NCBI GenBank assembly: GCA_001885315.1
Contig: MLPZ01000015.1
Location: 62,001 to 126,000 of the forward strand
Direction: 5' to 3'
Source of the DNA: Treponema sp. CETP13
GTDB taxonomy: Bacteria; Spirochaetota; Spirochaetia; Treponematales; Treponemataceae
Length of the DNA: 64,000 nt
Position numbers and translations under genes: made by a program. The stretch's first letter is position 1; the number at the start of each line of letters is the position of its first letter. Shown one piece after another: positions 35,074-44,436 of this stretch. The notes under the pieces were generated by a model. That model was given only the letters and a program-made list of their open reading frames with translations. It ran no database searches and was not told the DNA's origin.

Positions 35074-35802
35074 ATGGCAATGATCAAAGTAGAACATTTA
35101 AATAAATTTTTTGGGGATCTTCATGTACTTAAAGATATCAACCTAGAAGTTGCAGAAGGAGAAAAACTTGTTGTTATAGGACCTTCTGGAAGTGGGAAAA
35201 GTACACTAATAAGATGTATAAATTATTTAGAAGAACCTACAAGTGGCGAAATTTTTATTAACAACATAAAGATGACCAAACGTAATAAAACAGAAATGGC
35301 TAGAAAATATTCTTCTATGGTGTTTCAACAGTTTAATTTATATCCACATAAAACAGTTCTTGAAAATTTAACTTTTGCACCTATAAAACTACAAAAAATT
35401 CCAAAGGCACAAGCAATAGAAAATGCGAAAGCTCACTTAGAAAGGGTTGGACTTGGAGCAAAAGCAGATGTTTATCCTCAAAATCTTTCTGGAGGACAAC
35501 AACAACGCGTCGCAATTGCTCGTTCTATGTGCACAAAACAACCAATCATTCTTTTTGATGAACCAACAAGTGCTTTAGACCCAGAAATGGTACAAGAAGT
35601 ACTCGATGTTATGGTTGAGTTAGCAAAAGAAAACATAACAATGATTTGTGTAACACATGAAATGGGATTTGCTAAACAAGTTGCGGACAGAGTTGTTTTT
35701 ATGGATGATGGCCAAATATTAGAACAAGGAACTCCAAAACATTTTTTTGAAAATCCAGAAAATGAAAGGACAAAAAGTTTTTTAAGTAAAATACTTAGAT
35801 AA
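35074..35802 (+). CDS. Polar amino-acid ABC transporter ATPase (GlnQ type)
   Basis: 242 residues with Walker [10 protein letters not shown], signature [14 protein letters not shown], Walker [15 protein letters not shown] and the H-loop VTHEMGFA, characteristic of the polar amino-acid uptake group. It powers the importer formed with the binding protein and two permeases that follow. The ATG directly follows the stop of the kinase-like gene; a second ATG two codons later is possible. Confidence 0.94.
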   Translation: MAMIKVEHLNKFFGDLHVLKDINLEVAEGEKLVVIGPSGSGKSTLIRCINYLEEPTSGEIFINNIKMTKRNKTEMARKYSSMVFQQFNLYPHKTVLENLTFAPIKLQKIPKAQAIENAKAHLERVGLGAKADVYPQNLSGGQQQRVAIARSMCTKQPIILFDEPTSALDPEMVQEVLDVMVELAKENITMICVTHEMGFAKQVADRVVFMDDGQILEQGTPKHFFENPENERTKSFLSKILR

Positions 35803-35840
35803 CATCGCAAGATGAAAGTTAAAATAAAGGGAGTATGATT

Positions 35841-36737
35841 ATGTCTAGAACAACAAAAATGAACAGACTGACTATGGTACTAGTTGCAAGTATATTTGCA
35901 ACAATGTTATTTACAGCATGTAATGATGAAAAAAAATCAGAGACGGCTGCCACTACAACAGTAGAACGAACAACAACAACAAGTACCGAATACAATATGG
36001 ATGCTAGTGATATTCAAAAAATTGTAAATGCTGGTGTTTTAAATGTCGGATGTAAAGCTGATGTTCCAAAATTTGGTAGCCAAAACACAGCTACGGGCGA
36101 ATTTGAAGGCATGGAAATTGATATTGCTTACAATGTAGCTGCAAAACTTTTTGGTGTTTCTCCTGAAGAAGCTAAAGAGAAGGGACTGGTAAATTTTACA
36201 GCCGTTACTGCAGCAACTCGTGGTGAACTTTTAAATAACGGTTCTATCGATATGGTAGCTGCTACTTTTACAATAAAACCGGCTCGTCTTGAAAACTGGA
36301 ACTTTTCTACTCCTTATTTTACAGACCATGTTGGTTTAATGGTTAAAACATCTGAAGGTTTTAAATCTGCTGCAGATTTAGACGGAGCTATCATTGGTAT
36401 TGCAGATGGAGCAACAACAGGTGATGCAATTGCAGATTATCTAAAAGAAAATAATATCGATGCAAAGGTAACATTCCATTCATTTGCTACATACCCTGAT
36501 ATTTCAGCTGCTTTGTCATCCGGTAATGTTGATGTTTTTTCAGTTGACCGTTCTATTCTTGCAGGATACAACGATGACACAACAGAGATTCTTCCAGATT
36601 CTTTTGGACCACAAGATTACGGTATTGCAACACGTTTAACTGATACAGACTTTACAAATCTTGTTAATGCAACCGTTGTTGAAATGCTTGATAATGGTTC
36701 AATTGATAAATTATTAACTCAATATGGGATTGAATAA
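35841..36737 (+). CDS. Amino-acid ABC transporter substrate-binding lipoprotein
   Basis: About 298 residues. Signal peptide and lipobox LFTAC, then a Thr/Ser-rich linker and a type II periplasmic-binding domain of the Glu/Gln/Asp class: GVLNVGCKADVPKFG, FEGMEIDIAYNVAAKLFG, FTIKPARLENWNFSTPYF, DGAIIGIADGATTGDAI. The start is set at 35841, eight bases after GGGAG; the ATG six bases earlier is too close. The ligand is probably an acidic or polar amino acid. Confidence 0.9.
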   Translation: MSRTTKMNRLTMVLVASIFATMLFTACNDEKKSETAATTTVERTTTTSTEYNMDASDIQKIVNAGVLNVGCKADVPKFGSQNTATGEFEGMEIDIAYNVAAKLFGVSPEEAKEKGLVNFTAVTAATRGELLNNGSIDMVAATFTIKPARLENWNFSTPYFTDHVGLMVKTSEGFKSAADLDGAIIGIADGATTGDAIADYLKENNIDAKVTFHSFATYPDISAALSSGNVDVFSVDRSILAGYNDDTTEILPDSFGPQDYGIATRLTDTDFTNLVNATVVEMLDNGSIDKLLTQYGIE

Positions 36738-36742
36738 AATTT

Positions 36743-37486
36743 ATGACCAGTTTATTTGATTGGTCAAAATGGTTAAGACTCTTATCTGACGGGCCAACAC
36801 TGCTTACCTTTGCAGAAGGCTTAAAGATAACTATCCTAATAGCTATTGCAGGTTTATTACTTGCAATGGCACTTGGTATAGTATTTGGGTTTATGTCCGT
36901 TGCCAAAAATAAAATACTTAGAGTAATTTCTCGTATTTATGTAGAGCTATATCAGAATACACCATTGCTTTTACAGACTTTTTTTTACTACTATTCAATC
37001 CCAGCATTTCGTCGAAGTGTTCTAGGAATGAGTATACGAGAAGCTCGTCTATCGGGGTTTATTTACGGAATATTAGGAGTTGGACTTTATCATGGAGCCT
37101 ATATGGCTGAAGTAATACGAACAGGGATAGAAGCCATTCCAAAAGGACAAACAGAAGCGGCTCAATCACAAGGGTTTACCGTATTGCAAACAATGATACA
37201 TGTTATCCTGCCACAAACATTTAAGATGATAATGCCTCCAATGACAAATCAAGCTCTTAATCTTGTAAAAAACACATCTGTAGTTGCGCTTATTTCTGGG
37301 TTTGACTTAATGTATTATTCTAATGTATATGTAACCAAAGGGGGAAACCTTAATGGCTATGTACTTTGTGCAATAATGTACTTTATTATTTGTTTACCGT
37401 TAGCTCAGCTTTCTAAACATTTAGAACTTAAAGCAGCACAAGTACCAGAAGATAAAAAAACAGTTAATAAGGGTGAGGTAGCATAA
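36743..37486 (+). CDS. Amino-acid ABC transporter permease (HisM/GltJ type)
   Basis: 247 residues, five or six helices, with the family hallmark ELYQNTPLLLQTFFYYYSIP and the ATPase-coupling loop EAAQSQGFTVLQTMIHVILP. It pairs with the following permease to form the transmembrane channel. It begins five bases after the binding protein's stop and overlaps the next start by one base. Confidence 0.93.
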   Translation: MTSLFDWSKWLRLLSDGPTLLTFAEGLKITILIAIAGLLLAMALGIVFGFMSVAKNKILRVISRIYVELYQNTPLLLQTFFYYYSIPAFRRSVLGMSIREARLSGFIYGILGVGLYHGAYMAEVIRTGIEAIPKGQTEAAQSQGFTVLQTMIHVILPQTFKMIMPPMTNQALNLVKNTSVVALISGFDLMYYSNVYVTKGGNLNGYVLCAIMYFIICLPLAQLSKHLELKAAQVPEDKKTVNKGEVA

Positions 37487-38148
37487 TGAATCAACTTGCA
37501 AGTGTTTTTACAAAAAGTAATATGATTTACATGATGCAAGGACTTTTACTTACTGTAGAAATAGCTATAGCTACAATTATTTTAAGCCTAATTTTTGGAA
37601 CTATTTTAGCATTAATTAAAACATTTGCAAAAGGTAAATTAAAGTTTTTATCATATCTAGCTTCTGCCTATATAGAACTTTTTAGATGCACACCAAACCT
37701 TTTGTGGATATATTTTATTTACTTTGGATTAAAGGGCTCTCAATTTGTTATTGGAAGCTTAATATTTACTGTTTTTACCTCGGCGGTTGTAGCAGAAATA
37801 GTTCGTGGTGGCTTAAATGCTATCCCAAAAGGACAATTTGAAGGAGCTGCATCTCAAGGATTTAACTTCTTTCAAACTTTAGAATACATTGTTCTTCCAC
37901 AGACTTTTAAAAGTATTATTCCAGCTCTTTTATCACAGATGACAACAGTAATAAAAGACACTTGTTATCTTAGAGCTGTTGCTATTGCTGATTTTATGTG
38001 GCAAGGAATGGTAGTCATTGGGCAATATTCTAAATCTTTTATACAAATTATAGCAGTTTTTGCATTTATGGCTGCTGTCTATTTTATAATAAATTTTACA
38101 ATGTCAGTACTTATTCGTAAATATCAAAAACGAATAATGATTCAATAA
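37486..38148 (+). CDS. Amino-acid ABC transporter permease (HisQ/GltK type)
   Basis: 220 residues of the same permease family: ELFRCTPNLLWIYFIYFGL and the coupling loop EGAASQGFNFFQTLEYIVLP. Second half of a heterodimeric channel. The start overlaps the stop of the first permease (TAATG). It is the last gene of the operon and is followed by a bidirectional terminator. Confidence 0.93.
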   Translation: MNQLASVFTKSNMIYMMQGLLLTVEIAIATIILSLIFGTILALIKTFAKGKLKFLSYLASAYIELFRCTPNLLWIYFIYFGLKGSQFVIGSLIFTVFTSAVVAEIVRGGLNAIPKGQFEGAASQGFNFFQTLEYIVLPQTFKSIIPALLSQMTTVIKDTCYLRAVAIADFMWQGMVVIGQYSKSFIQIIAVFAFMAAVYFIINFTMSVLIRKYQKRIMIQ

Positions 38149-38160
38149 AATTATTATAAT

Positions 38161-38208
38161 TTGACAAAAAAAAACACTTCATATTTAATGAAGTGTTTTT
38201 TTTGTCAA
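38161..38208. terminator. Bidirectional terminator between the ABC operon and the outer-membrane-like protein
   Basis: Long stem with CACTTCAT / ATGAAGTG core, A9/T8 runs and outer TTGACA/TGTCAA, loop about 5 bases. It works in both directions for the convergent genes. Confidence 0.88.
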
Positions 38209-38215
38209 TTAAACG

Positions 38216-38764
38216 TTAAAATTGATACCCTACAAGAAAAAATAAATCATACGAAAAATTAAAAGGAAACGAATTTAAGACATCGCTAGTGTCACTATCC
38301 ATTTCTCCTAAATAAAACTTTTTTCCACCTGCAAATCCTAAATCTAATGCAACTTTATTGATTACCCATTTATAACCTACTAGAGCCATAAGGGGTATAC
38401 TAGAAACATACTCATCATCTGTAAATTCATCATAAGTAAAAGCAGAATATCCCCCTTCCACCCCAAAATATATTTCTTTCATTTGTTTTGCAGGATATAT
38501 TCTTGCATTTAAAAAAAGATCATAGCCTGATGTCGTAACACCTAGAATAGATCGGTTAAAGTAAGACCCTAAAAAAGCTAAAGAAAAATTCCCACTTGGG
38601 GTAACAGGCATTTCAACTTTTCCACCATATCTACCTGAAAACAACCCTAGCAAATTTACACTAGTTTCAAATTTGGGTGTTTCGTTCTCTGTAGAAGACT
38701 CTTTTGCATACATTGACATTGCAAAAAATAATAAAACTGTAAATAAAACAAACTTTTTTTTCAT
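38216..38764 (-). CDS. Hypothetical exported outer-membrane beta-barrel-like protein, 182 aa
   Basis: The signal peptide (about residues 1-20, ending AMSMYA) is followed by alternating hydrophobic/polar strands with Gly and aromatic residues (GYDLFLNARIYP, GLFSGRYGGKVEMP) and a C-terminal aromatic, LVGYQF. This is the pattern of a small eight-strand outer-membrane barrel. Family not recognised; DUF3575-like proteins look similar. AAGGAGATG ribosome site. No partner gene is evident. Confidence 0.65.
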   Translation of the reverse strand: MKKKFVLFTVLLFFAMSMYAKESSTENETPKFETSVNLLGLFSGRYGGKVEMPVTPSGNFSLAFLGSYFNRSILGVTTSGYDLFLNARIYPAKQMKEIYFGVEGGYSAFTYDEFTDDEYVSSIPLMALVGYKWVINKVALDLGFAGGKKFYLGEMDSDTSDVLNSFPFNFSYDLFFLVGYQF

Positions 38765-38835
38765 ACCGCATCTCCTTTATAAATTTTTCACATAAAAACA
38801 CACTAATAATTTGATGGTAAAATGAAAAAACACAT

Positions 38836-38859
38836 CTGTCAACAAAAAGTCAATATAAT
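38836..38859 (+). promoter_or_regulatory. Pho-box-like direct repeat upstream of alkaline phosphatase
   Basis: CTGTCAA-N4-AAGTCAA: two GTCAA cores 11 bases apart, the spacing of PhoB boxes, directly followed by a TATAAT. It lies about 120 bases before the alkaline phosphatase start. No other Pho-box or PhoB/PhoR gene is in the window. Confidence 0.38.
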
Positions 38860-38980
38860 TTGCTTTTAACAAATTTTATGCAATAAAATACTTTTTTTAT
38901 AAAATTTCATCTTTTGCTAACCTTGTATTAATAATTTTAAACTACTTTTAGCTTAATTATTTTTATAAGGATGGAATAGA

Positions 38981-40468
38981 ATGAAAAAGAAATTGTCCAG
39001 TATTTTAATTACCATTGGAATGGTAGTTTTAGTTTATGCAAGTGGCGTCCAAGAAACCTCCACTGACAAAACATCGAAACAGCAGGAAAGTAATACCAGT
39101 GCTAAAAACATTATATTACTTATTGGTGACGGAATGTCTGCGGCTCAGATTGAAACAGCTGATGCTTATTTGGGCGCTCAAAACGGCAAAATGCTCGATC
39201 AACTCTGTTTTGAATCTTTCCCGCATCAAGGGTTAACAACTACGTATGCAAATGACCGCTTTATTACTGATTCTGCTGCGGCAGGAACTGCTATCGCAAC
39301 AGGCCATAAAACATATTGTGGTGCTATTTCTGTAAATGAAGAACATAAATCATTAAAAACTATTCTTGAATATGCACAAGATAAAGGTAAAGCAACCGGA
39401 ATTATTACTACAACTCGTGTAACGCATGCTACTCCTGCAGTATTTCTTTCACATAATAAAGATCGTGATGCAGAAAATGATATCGCAGTAGAAGAATCTA
39501 CAAGTAATGTTGATTTTTTAGCCGGTGGTGGCTATCGGAATTTTATTGGTCAAAACAATGCATACAATTTAAATTCAAAAAGAACTGACAATCAAGATTT
39601 AATCGAAAATATGAAAAAAGCTGGCTATACCGCTTTCATTAGTGAAGAACAGACTGTAGCTTTTAATAACTACGTACCTAAAAAAGGTGAAAAAATAGTA
39701 GGACTTTTTGGATCTTCCCATTTAGATTATGCAATAGACAAGACTAATCAACCTACTCTTGCACAGATGACCTCAAAAGGTCTTGAGTTATTAAGTAAAG
39801 ATAGTGATGGTTTTTTTATGATGGTAGAAGGCGGCCGAATTGATCATGCATGTCATGCAAATGATGCAACCTCTGCAATTATGGATACACTTGCCTTTAA
39901 TGATGCAGTACAGGTTGCAATTGATTTTTACAACAAAAACCCTGAAGACACACTCATTATTGTAACCGGAGATCATGAAACTGGTGGACTAACATTAGGT
40001 TTTGCAGGAACTTACTATGAAAGCGCTTTTGACAAACTCCATAATCAAAGTATTTCATATGAAAATTACCAATATGGAAAATTCCAAGAATACAAAGATT
40101 CTCATGATGCAACCAACGCTACATTAAACGACTTACGTGGTGATATTTCAAAATATTTTGGCCTAGATAACTTAACGGCAGATGAAGAAACTGCTTTAAG
40201 TGATGCTCTTATTAGAAGCATTTCCGGAAAAGTAATTAAAGGCTCTAGTGAAGCAGATTATCTTTTGTACGGTGGATATGAACCTTTTATTATGCAAGTT
40301 ACTCATATTGTGAATAACAGAGCAGGTGTTGCATGGACATCATATTCTCATACTGCAGTTCCTGTTGCTACTTTTGCAATTGGACCTGATAGTAATCAAA
40401 TAAATGGTATGTTTGACAACACCAAAGTTTTTGATTTTATGGCAAATGCTTTTAATGTTGTAAATTAA
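38981..40468 (+). CDS. Alkaline phosphatase (PhoA family)
   Basis: 495-residue exported phosphomonoesterase. A signal peptide precedes a short Gln/Ser/Lys linker; there is no clear lipobox (VYASGVQE). The active Ser lies in FITDSAAAGTAIATG, and metal ligands lie in LLIGDGMSAAQ, VEGGRIDHACHAND, VTGDHETGGL and SYSHTAVPV. It releases phosphate outside the inner membrane. AAGGATGG ribosome site. A Pho-box-like repeat stands upstream, as expected for a phosphate-starvation gene. It is followed 56 bases later by the yibE/F gene. Confidence 0.93.
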   Translation: MKKKLSSILITIGMVVLVYASGVQETSTDKTSKQQESNTSAKNIILLIGDGMSAAQIETADAYLGAQNGKMLDQLCFESFPHQGLTTTYANDRFITDSAAAGTAIATGHKTYCGAISVNEEHKSLKTILEYAQDKGKATGIITTTRVTHATPAVFLSHNKDRDAENDIAVEESTSNVDFLAGGGYRNFIGQNNAYNLNSKRTDNQDLIENMKKAGYTAFISEEQTVAFNNYVPKKGEKIVGLFGSSHLDYAIDKTNQPTLAQMTSKGLELLSKDSDGFFMMVEGGRIDHACHANDATSAIMDTLAFNDAVQVAIDFYNKNPEDTLIIVTGDHETGGLTLGFAGTYYESAFDKLHNQSISYENYQYGKFQEYKDSHDATNATLNDLRGDISKYFGLDNLTADEETALSDALIRSISGKVIKGSSEADYLLYGGYEPFIMQVTHIVNNRAGVAWTSYSHTAVPVATFAIGPDSNQINGMFDNTKVFDFMANAFNVVN

Positions 40469-40523
40469 ACTATTATTTGTAATTTTTTATTAAAAATACA
40501 TAAAATCTAAAAGGTGGTTTGGT

Positions 40524-41666
40524 ATGAATAACAAAAAAAATATAATTGCAACAATTGTCTTATTTATAATTACATGCTTTCTCGCATTCATACCAAACCA
40601 ATTTTCTCTCTCTCGCAATCAAAAAGCATATAAAGTTCGGGTAATAAATGTAGATAATACCAATTTAGAGCAATATGGCATTGCAAAAGTTGGCCAGCAA
40701 TCCTTTACTGTTGAGTTTTTAACAGGACCAGACAAAGGGCGTAAAGTTTCTGGTGTTAATTATTTAATGGGAAAAATGGAACTTGATACCGTTTATAAAA
40801 CAGGAGATACCGCTTTGGCAACTCCTTTTATCCAAGAAGGGATAGCCACAAATGCAACCCTTATTGGAATATACCGTCTAAATTACGAATTTATTGTTTT
40901 ACTCATTTTTGCGCTCGCACTTTTATTATATGCCGGTTGGATAGGTGCAAAAGCACTTGTTTCGTTTTTATTTTCGGGTATGATGATATGGAAAATCATG
41001 CTCCCCTTGTTTTTAAAAGGATATAACCCTGTAATTGTTGCCTTTGCAGTTGTCATAATTTTATCCGCAGTTATTTTGTTTTTAATTGGTGGATTTACAA
41101 AAAAAGCAGTTGCAGCATTTGTAGGAACAGTTAGTGGCATTGCTGTAACTTGCATTTTAGCCTTGTTTTTTACACATCTCTTTCAAATCAGTGGAGCGGT
41201 TAAACCTTATACAGAAACATTACTCTATAGTGGCTATCCTCATTTACAAATAACACAAATATTTATTGCAGGCATTTTTATGGCAGCTTCTGGTGCTGTT
41301 ATGGATGTTTCGATGGATGTTGCTTCAACAATAGAAGAAGTTGCATTTCATAAACCAGATATTAGTAAGAAACAACTTATCCTATCTGGCTTTCGTGTAG
41401 GACGTTCTGTTATAGGAACAATGACAACAACCTTATTATTAGCTTATTCAAGCAGTTATATGGGACTTCTTATGGTTTTTATGGCTCAAGGAACTCCTCT
41501 CATTCAAATAGTAAATTTAAATTATGTTGCTGCAGAGATTTTAAACACAATTCTAGGAAGTTTCTCACTTGTTTTAACAGCTCCTTTAACGGCTTTAGCA
41601 GCAGGAATCTTATATGGTAAATCTGAAAAAATGGAGGGAAGTTATGAAATTACAAATATCAACTAA
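40524..41666 (+). CDS. YibE/F-family membrane protein
   Basis: 380 residues: one N-terminal anchor, an extracytoplasmic beta domain (about 35-115, VRVINVDN... TVEFLTGPDKGRKV) and seven or so helices. FMAASGAVMDVSMDVASTIEE is the family's conserved core. Function is unknown in general. AAAAGGTGG ribosome site. The 3' end overlaps the following glycosyltransferase ORF by 23 bases, so they are co-translated. Confidence 0.87.
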   Translation: MNNKKNIIATIVLFIITCFLAFIPNQFSLSRNQKAYKVRVINVDNTNLEQYGIAKVGQQSFTVEFLTGPDKGRKVSGVNYLMGKMELDTVYKTGDTALATPFIQEGIATNATLIGIYRLNYEFIVLLIFALALLLYAGWIGAKALVSFLFSGMMIWKIMLPLFLKGYNPVIVAFAVVIILSAVILFLIGGFTKKAVAAFVGTVSGIAVTCILALFFTHLFQISGAVKPYTETLLYSGYPHLQITQIFIAGIFMAASGAVMDVSMDVASTIEEVAFHKPDISKKQLILSGFRVGRSVIGTMTTTLLLAYSSSYMGLLMVFMAQGTPLIQIVNLNYVAAEILNTILGSFSLVLTAPLTALAAGILYGKSEKMEGSYEITNIN

Positions 41667-42765
41667 TTCTAAAAAGAGGTTAGCATTCTCTTGTGCAGGA
41701 GAAGGTTATGGCCATATTGCCCGTATAGTCGCTTTAAGTGAAGAACTCAAAAATGATTTTGATCTTTTCTATTTTGTACCTGAAAGCGTTCAAGATTTTT
41801 TAATAAACCATCTGGGAAACGTCACAGTAATAAGTATTCCGTCATTCCATTTTGTACTTAAACAACATGGAGTCGATTACTTACAAACTGGAAAAGAAAA
41901 TTGTGAATATATTATAAAATTTAAGTCTATTACAAAAAGTATTCAAGAACACCTTAAAATACACGAAATTGACGCTCTTGTTTGTGATTTCGAACCATTT
42001 GTCTCTAGTGCGGCAGCTGCACTAAATATCCCATTTATGAATTTTAGCCACCCAGGTATTTTACTCAAAACTTTTCCGCTTAGTTTTACTGGAATTTGTA
42101 GCCGTATTGTTGCACGGTTTATGACACCAAGTTCACAGGCAAATAAATTCTGTTCGTTTTATAACGGCGAAATCGGGCCTGTTATTAGAAAAGAAATTCG
42201 TAATAAAACGCCCATTGTTAAAGATTTTTATCTTGTTTATACAAAAAAAGATTCTCGAAATAAAATACTCAAAACTCTTGAAAATTTTCCACATGAAAAA
42301 TTTGAAATTTATCCGCGTAAAGACGGTGATTTTGCAGAAGCATTGCGCTCATGTAAGGGAGTAATAGCTCCTGCTGGGCATCAATTACTTTCAGAAGCCT
42401 TATACTTAAATAAACCAATCCTAGCAATTCCACAAAAAAATCAATATGAACAAAAAGTGAATGCTCGAATGCTCGAAAAATCAGGAAGAGGTTTTGCTGG
42501 AAATATTAAAAGCATACAAGAAGACTTGTTTCGTTTTATACATTCAATAAATGAATTTCCCTATAAAGAAAACAAGTTTGAGCATTTTTGTTTTACCGAT
42601 GACACACAGACTATTGTTAATTTTATAATAAGATTTGTTTATAAAGAAACGCAAAACAACCAAGAGCGCAAAAACATATACACATACACTTATTTTAATA
42701 CCATACAAGAAAAAATACAACGATTCCAAAATGAAATCTTGGATGATTCAAATATTGCTCAATAA
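41644..42765 (+). CDS. Glycosyltransferase, MurG/GT28-like
   Basis: About 373 residues. The N-terminus KRLAFSCAGEGYGHIARIV has the Gly-rich loop of GT-B enzymes such as MurG and UGT-like proteins, and the C-terminal half has a donor-binding segment (GVIAPAGHQLLSEALYLNKPILAIP) with the expected EALYLNKP motif. The acceptor is not known. The start is placed at 41644, seven bases after GGAGGG; a longer frame beginning at 41614 would sit wholly inside yibE/F. Cytoplasmic, probably membrane-associated. Confidence 0.8.
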   Translation: MKLQISTNSKKRLAFSCAGEGYGHIARIVALSEELKNDFDLFYFVPESVQDFLINHLGNVTVISIPSFHFVLKQHGVDYLQTGKENCEYIIKFKSITKSIQEHLKIHEIDALVCDFEPFVSSAAAALNIPFMNFSHPGILLKTFPLSFTGICSRIVARFMTPSSQANKFCSFYNGEIGPVIRKEIRNKTPIVKDFYLVYTKKDSRNKILKTLENFPHEKFEIYPRKDGDFAEALRSCKGVIAPAGHQLLSEALYLNKPILAIPQKNQYEQKVNARMLEKSGRGFAGNIKSIQEDLFRFIHSINEFPYKENKFEHFCFTDDTQTIVNFIIRFVYKETQNNQERKNIYTYTYFNTIQEKIQRFQNEILDDSNIAQ

Positions 42766-42772
42766 ATTTAAA

Positions 42773-43531
42773 TTAATTTTTTGCCATTTCATACAAAATC
42801 ACCGCAGCAGCTTGAGCAACATTTAAACTATCAAGAACGTGCACAGGAGTCGAAATTGTTAACAAGTAATCACAGCGAGCCTTTACCGCCTGCGAGATCC
42901 CATTTTCTTCATTCCCCAATACAACAAGCAGAGATTTTTTTTCAGGAGATAAAGAAGGAATGTCTTCAATTAATTTAGTTCCATGAACATCTGTACCTAA
43001 ACGAAGAATTTTACCACGGACTTCTTCGAGTAATTCAGGAATAGATCGAACACCCAAAATATTTACATATTCCATACCGCCTTGAGCTATCCGATAAGAA
43101 CTTGTTGTAATACTCGATTGAGCTTCGTCCATTGGAATAATAATATTCTTAACACCAAAAAAAGCTGCTGAACGAACAATTGCCCCTATATTATTTGCAT
43201 TGCCAATATGATCGAGTAATAAAGCACTTTCTTTATTTGCAATCAAACCTTTTATGTACAAAGGAGATAAAATTTCAATCTGAGGCATATCAATCATGGC
43301 TACAACACCTTGATGGTGAACTGTTCCACTTAATTTTTTTAAATCGTCTTCATGTGATACTTGATTATATGGAGCTTTCCGAATCGCAAGAGTTTTACAC
43401 AAATCACCAAAAAGACGAGATCTTTCTGCTGTATAATAAAACCGAGTTATTTTTTGAGGATTCTTTTCGGCCAATGCTTTTACTGCAGCAAGTCCACATA
43501 CAGCAAGCTCGTTATTCTGTTTATTTTTCAT
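42773..43531 (-). CDS. SpoU-family RNA methyltransferase (TrmH/RlmB-like)
   Basis: About 252 residues. N-terminal substrate-binding domain (NELAVCGLAAVKALAEKN) and C-terminal knotted SPOUT domain with the three motifs: HIGNANNIGAIVRSAAFFG, LVVLGNEENGIS and LDSLNVAQAAAVILYE. It 2'-O-methylates tRNA or 23S rRNA; RlmB-like by domain layout. The start is set at the ATG at 43531; a longer frame would begin at 43570. The chosen ATG has no ribosome site but a TATAGT exactly six bases upstream. Confidence 0.87.
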   Translation of the reverse strand: MKNKQNNELAVCGLAAVKALAEKNPQKITRFYYTAERSRLFGDLCKTLAIRKAPYNQVSHEDDLKKLSGTVHHQGVVAMIDMPQIEILSPLYIKGLIANKESALLLDHIGNANNIGAIVRSAAFFGVKNIIIPMDEAQSSITTSSYRIAQGGMEYVNILGVRSIPELLEEVRGKILRLGTDVHGTKLIEDIPSLSPEKKSLLVVLGNEENGISQAVKARCDYLLTISTPVHVLDSLNVAQAAAVILYEMAKN

Positions 43532-43537
43532 ACTTTC

Positions 43538-43566
43538 ACTATACAAACAATATTGAAATTTGTACA
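43538..43566 (-). promoter_or_regulatory. Promoter of the SpoU gene, leaderless geometry
   Basis: Minus strand: TGTACA, 17 bases, TATAGT, then GAAAGT and ATG. The predicted transcript starts at the start codon. Confidence 0.5.
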
Positions 43567-43606
43567 CCAAAGATATAAAACCAAATATGATATTTATTTA
43601 ATCCTT

Positions 43607-44329
43607 TTAAATATCATTAAGACTATGAAAATCCGAAGCTATATAAATAATATTTTTTTCTGTACTATTTTTACCATCAAGTGTATATCTATTATCTGAA
43701 TATGATAAAAGTGTTTCCATAGAAGTATCCCCTTTTTTTGCCAGATATCTAACAAAACGACCTCTCTCCATTTTAGTATATGTGCTATAACTTTTTGTTG
43801 TTCCTTTGATTTTTTGCAAAAAGTGTATCGTAATTGTTTGTTCTGGCGGTAAAAGTGCTCCAAATTCTTTTGAACACAAATTAACAAAGGGACTTGTTAG
43901 CAATTTTTTAAATTGTTTTTGATAAAAATCTTTGTTTACAAAAGGAAATTTTGTTTTAAAATCTAACCTGTAAGGACTTATTAAATCAGTTGGTCTTAAT
44001 AAACCATATAAACTGTCTGCAATGAGAAGATTTTCACTTAAAAAATTAATTTCTTCTTTTTGCAATGTTGTCACACCAATATTTTTATATTGTATCCCAT
44101 CATACAAAAACAAAGCAGGATGGGTAATTTTACCAAAATTTTTATACATTTCAAAAACTTGTTGTGCAATTTTATTACTACATTTAAAAGCTTTTTGTAA
44201 GTCACCTATTTTATATTCTTTTATACAAGAGGCTAATTTATTTGCCCGTTGGTTAAACATTGGAATTGTGGGAATATTTGTATATGGCTTTTTATTCATT
44301 TTTTTTGCAGGCGATATAATAATTTTCAC
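43607..44329 (-). CDS. yaaA: YaaA-family peroxide-stress protein
   Basis: 240 residues matching YaaA (DUF328): IISPAKKMN at the start, LFLYDGIQYKNIG and ADSLYGLLRPTDLISPYRLDF in the middle. In E. coli YaaA lowers free iron during peroxide stress. The start is GTG, with GAGGG four bases upstream. No OxyR or PerR gene is near. The neighbour ettA is divergent. Confidence 0.9.
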   Translation of the reverse strand: MKIIISPAKKMNKKPYTNIPTIPMFNQRANKLASCIKEYKIGDLQKAFKCSNKIAQQVFEMYKNFGKITHPALFLYDGIQYKNIGVTTLQKEEINFLSENLLIADSLYGLLRPTDLISPYRLDFKTKFPFVNKDFYQKQFKKLLTSPFVNLCSKEFGALLPPEQTITIHFLQKIKGTTKSYSTYTKMERGRFVRYLAKKGDTSMETLLSYSDNRYTLDGKNSTEKNIIYIASDFHSLNDI

Positions 44330-44421
44330 GTAACCCTCTAGAATATTTATCTAGTATAAATTTTAACCTACAATAACACAAAACTCGATTTTATGCCCCT
44401 CTTCTCCCTTCTTTTAATACC

Positions 44422-44430
44422 TGTTACACT
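44422..44430 (+). promoter_or_regulatory. Extended -10 promoter of ettA, leaderless geometry
   Basis: TGTTACACT: an extended -10 (TGn-TACACT) with no -35 match. Six bases (CTATAT) separate it from the ATG at 44437, and no ribosome site is present. Confidence 0.5.
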
Positions 44431-44436
44431 CTATAT

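Noticed and set aside
43587-43617. ATGATATTT/AAATATCAT inverted repeat near the yaaA stop as a terminator
   Set aside because: All A/T apart from single G/C pairs, with an irregular loop and no U tract in the right place.
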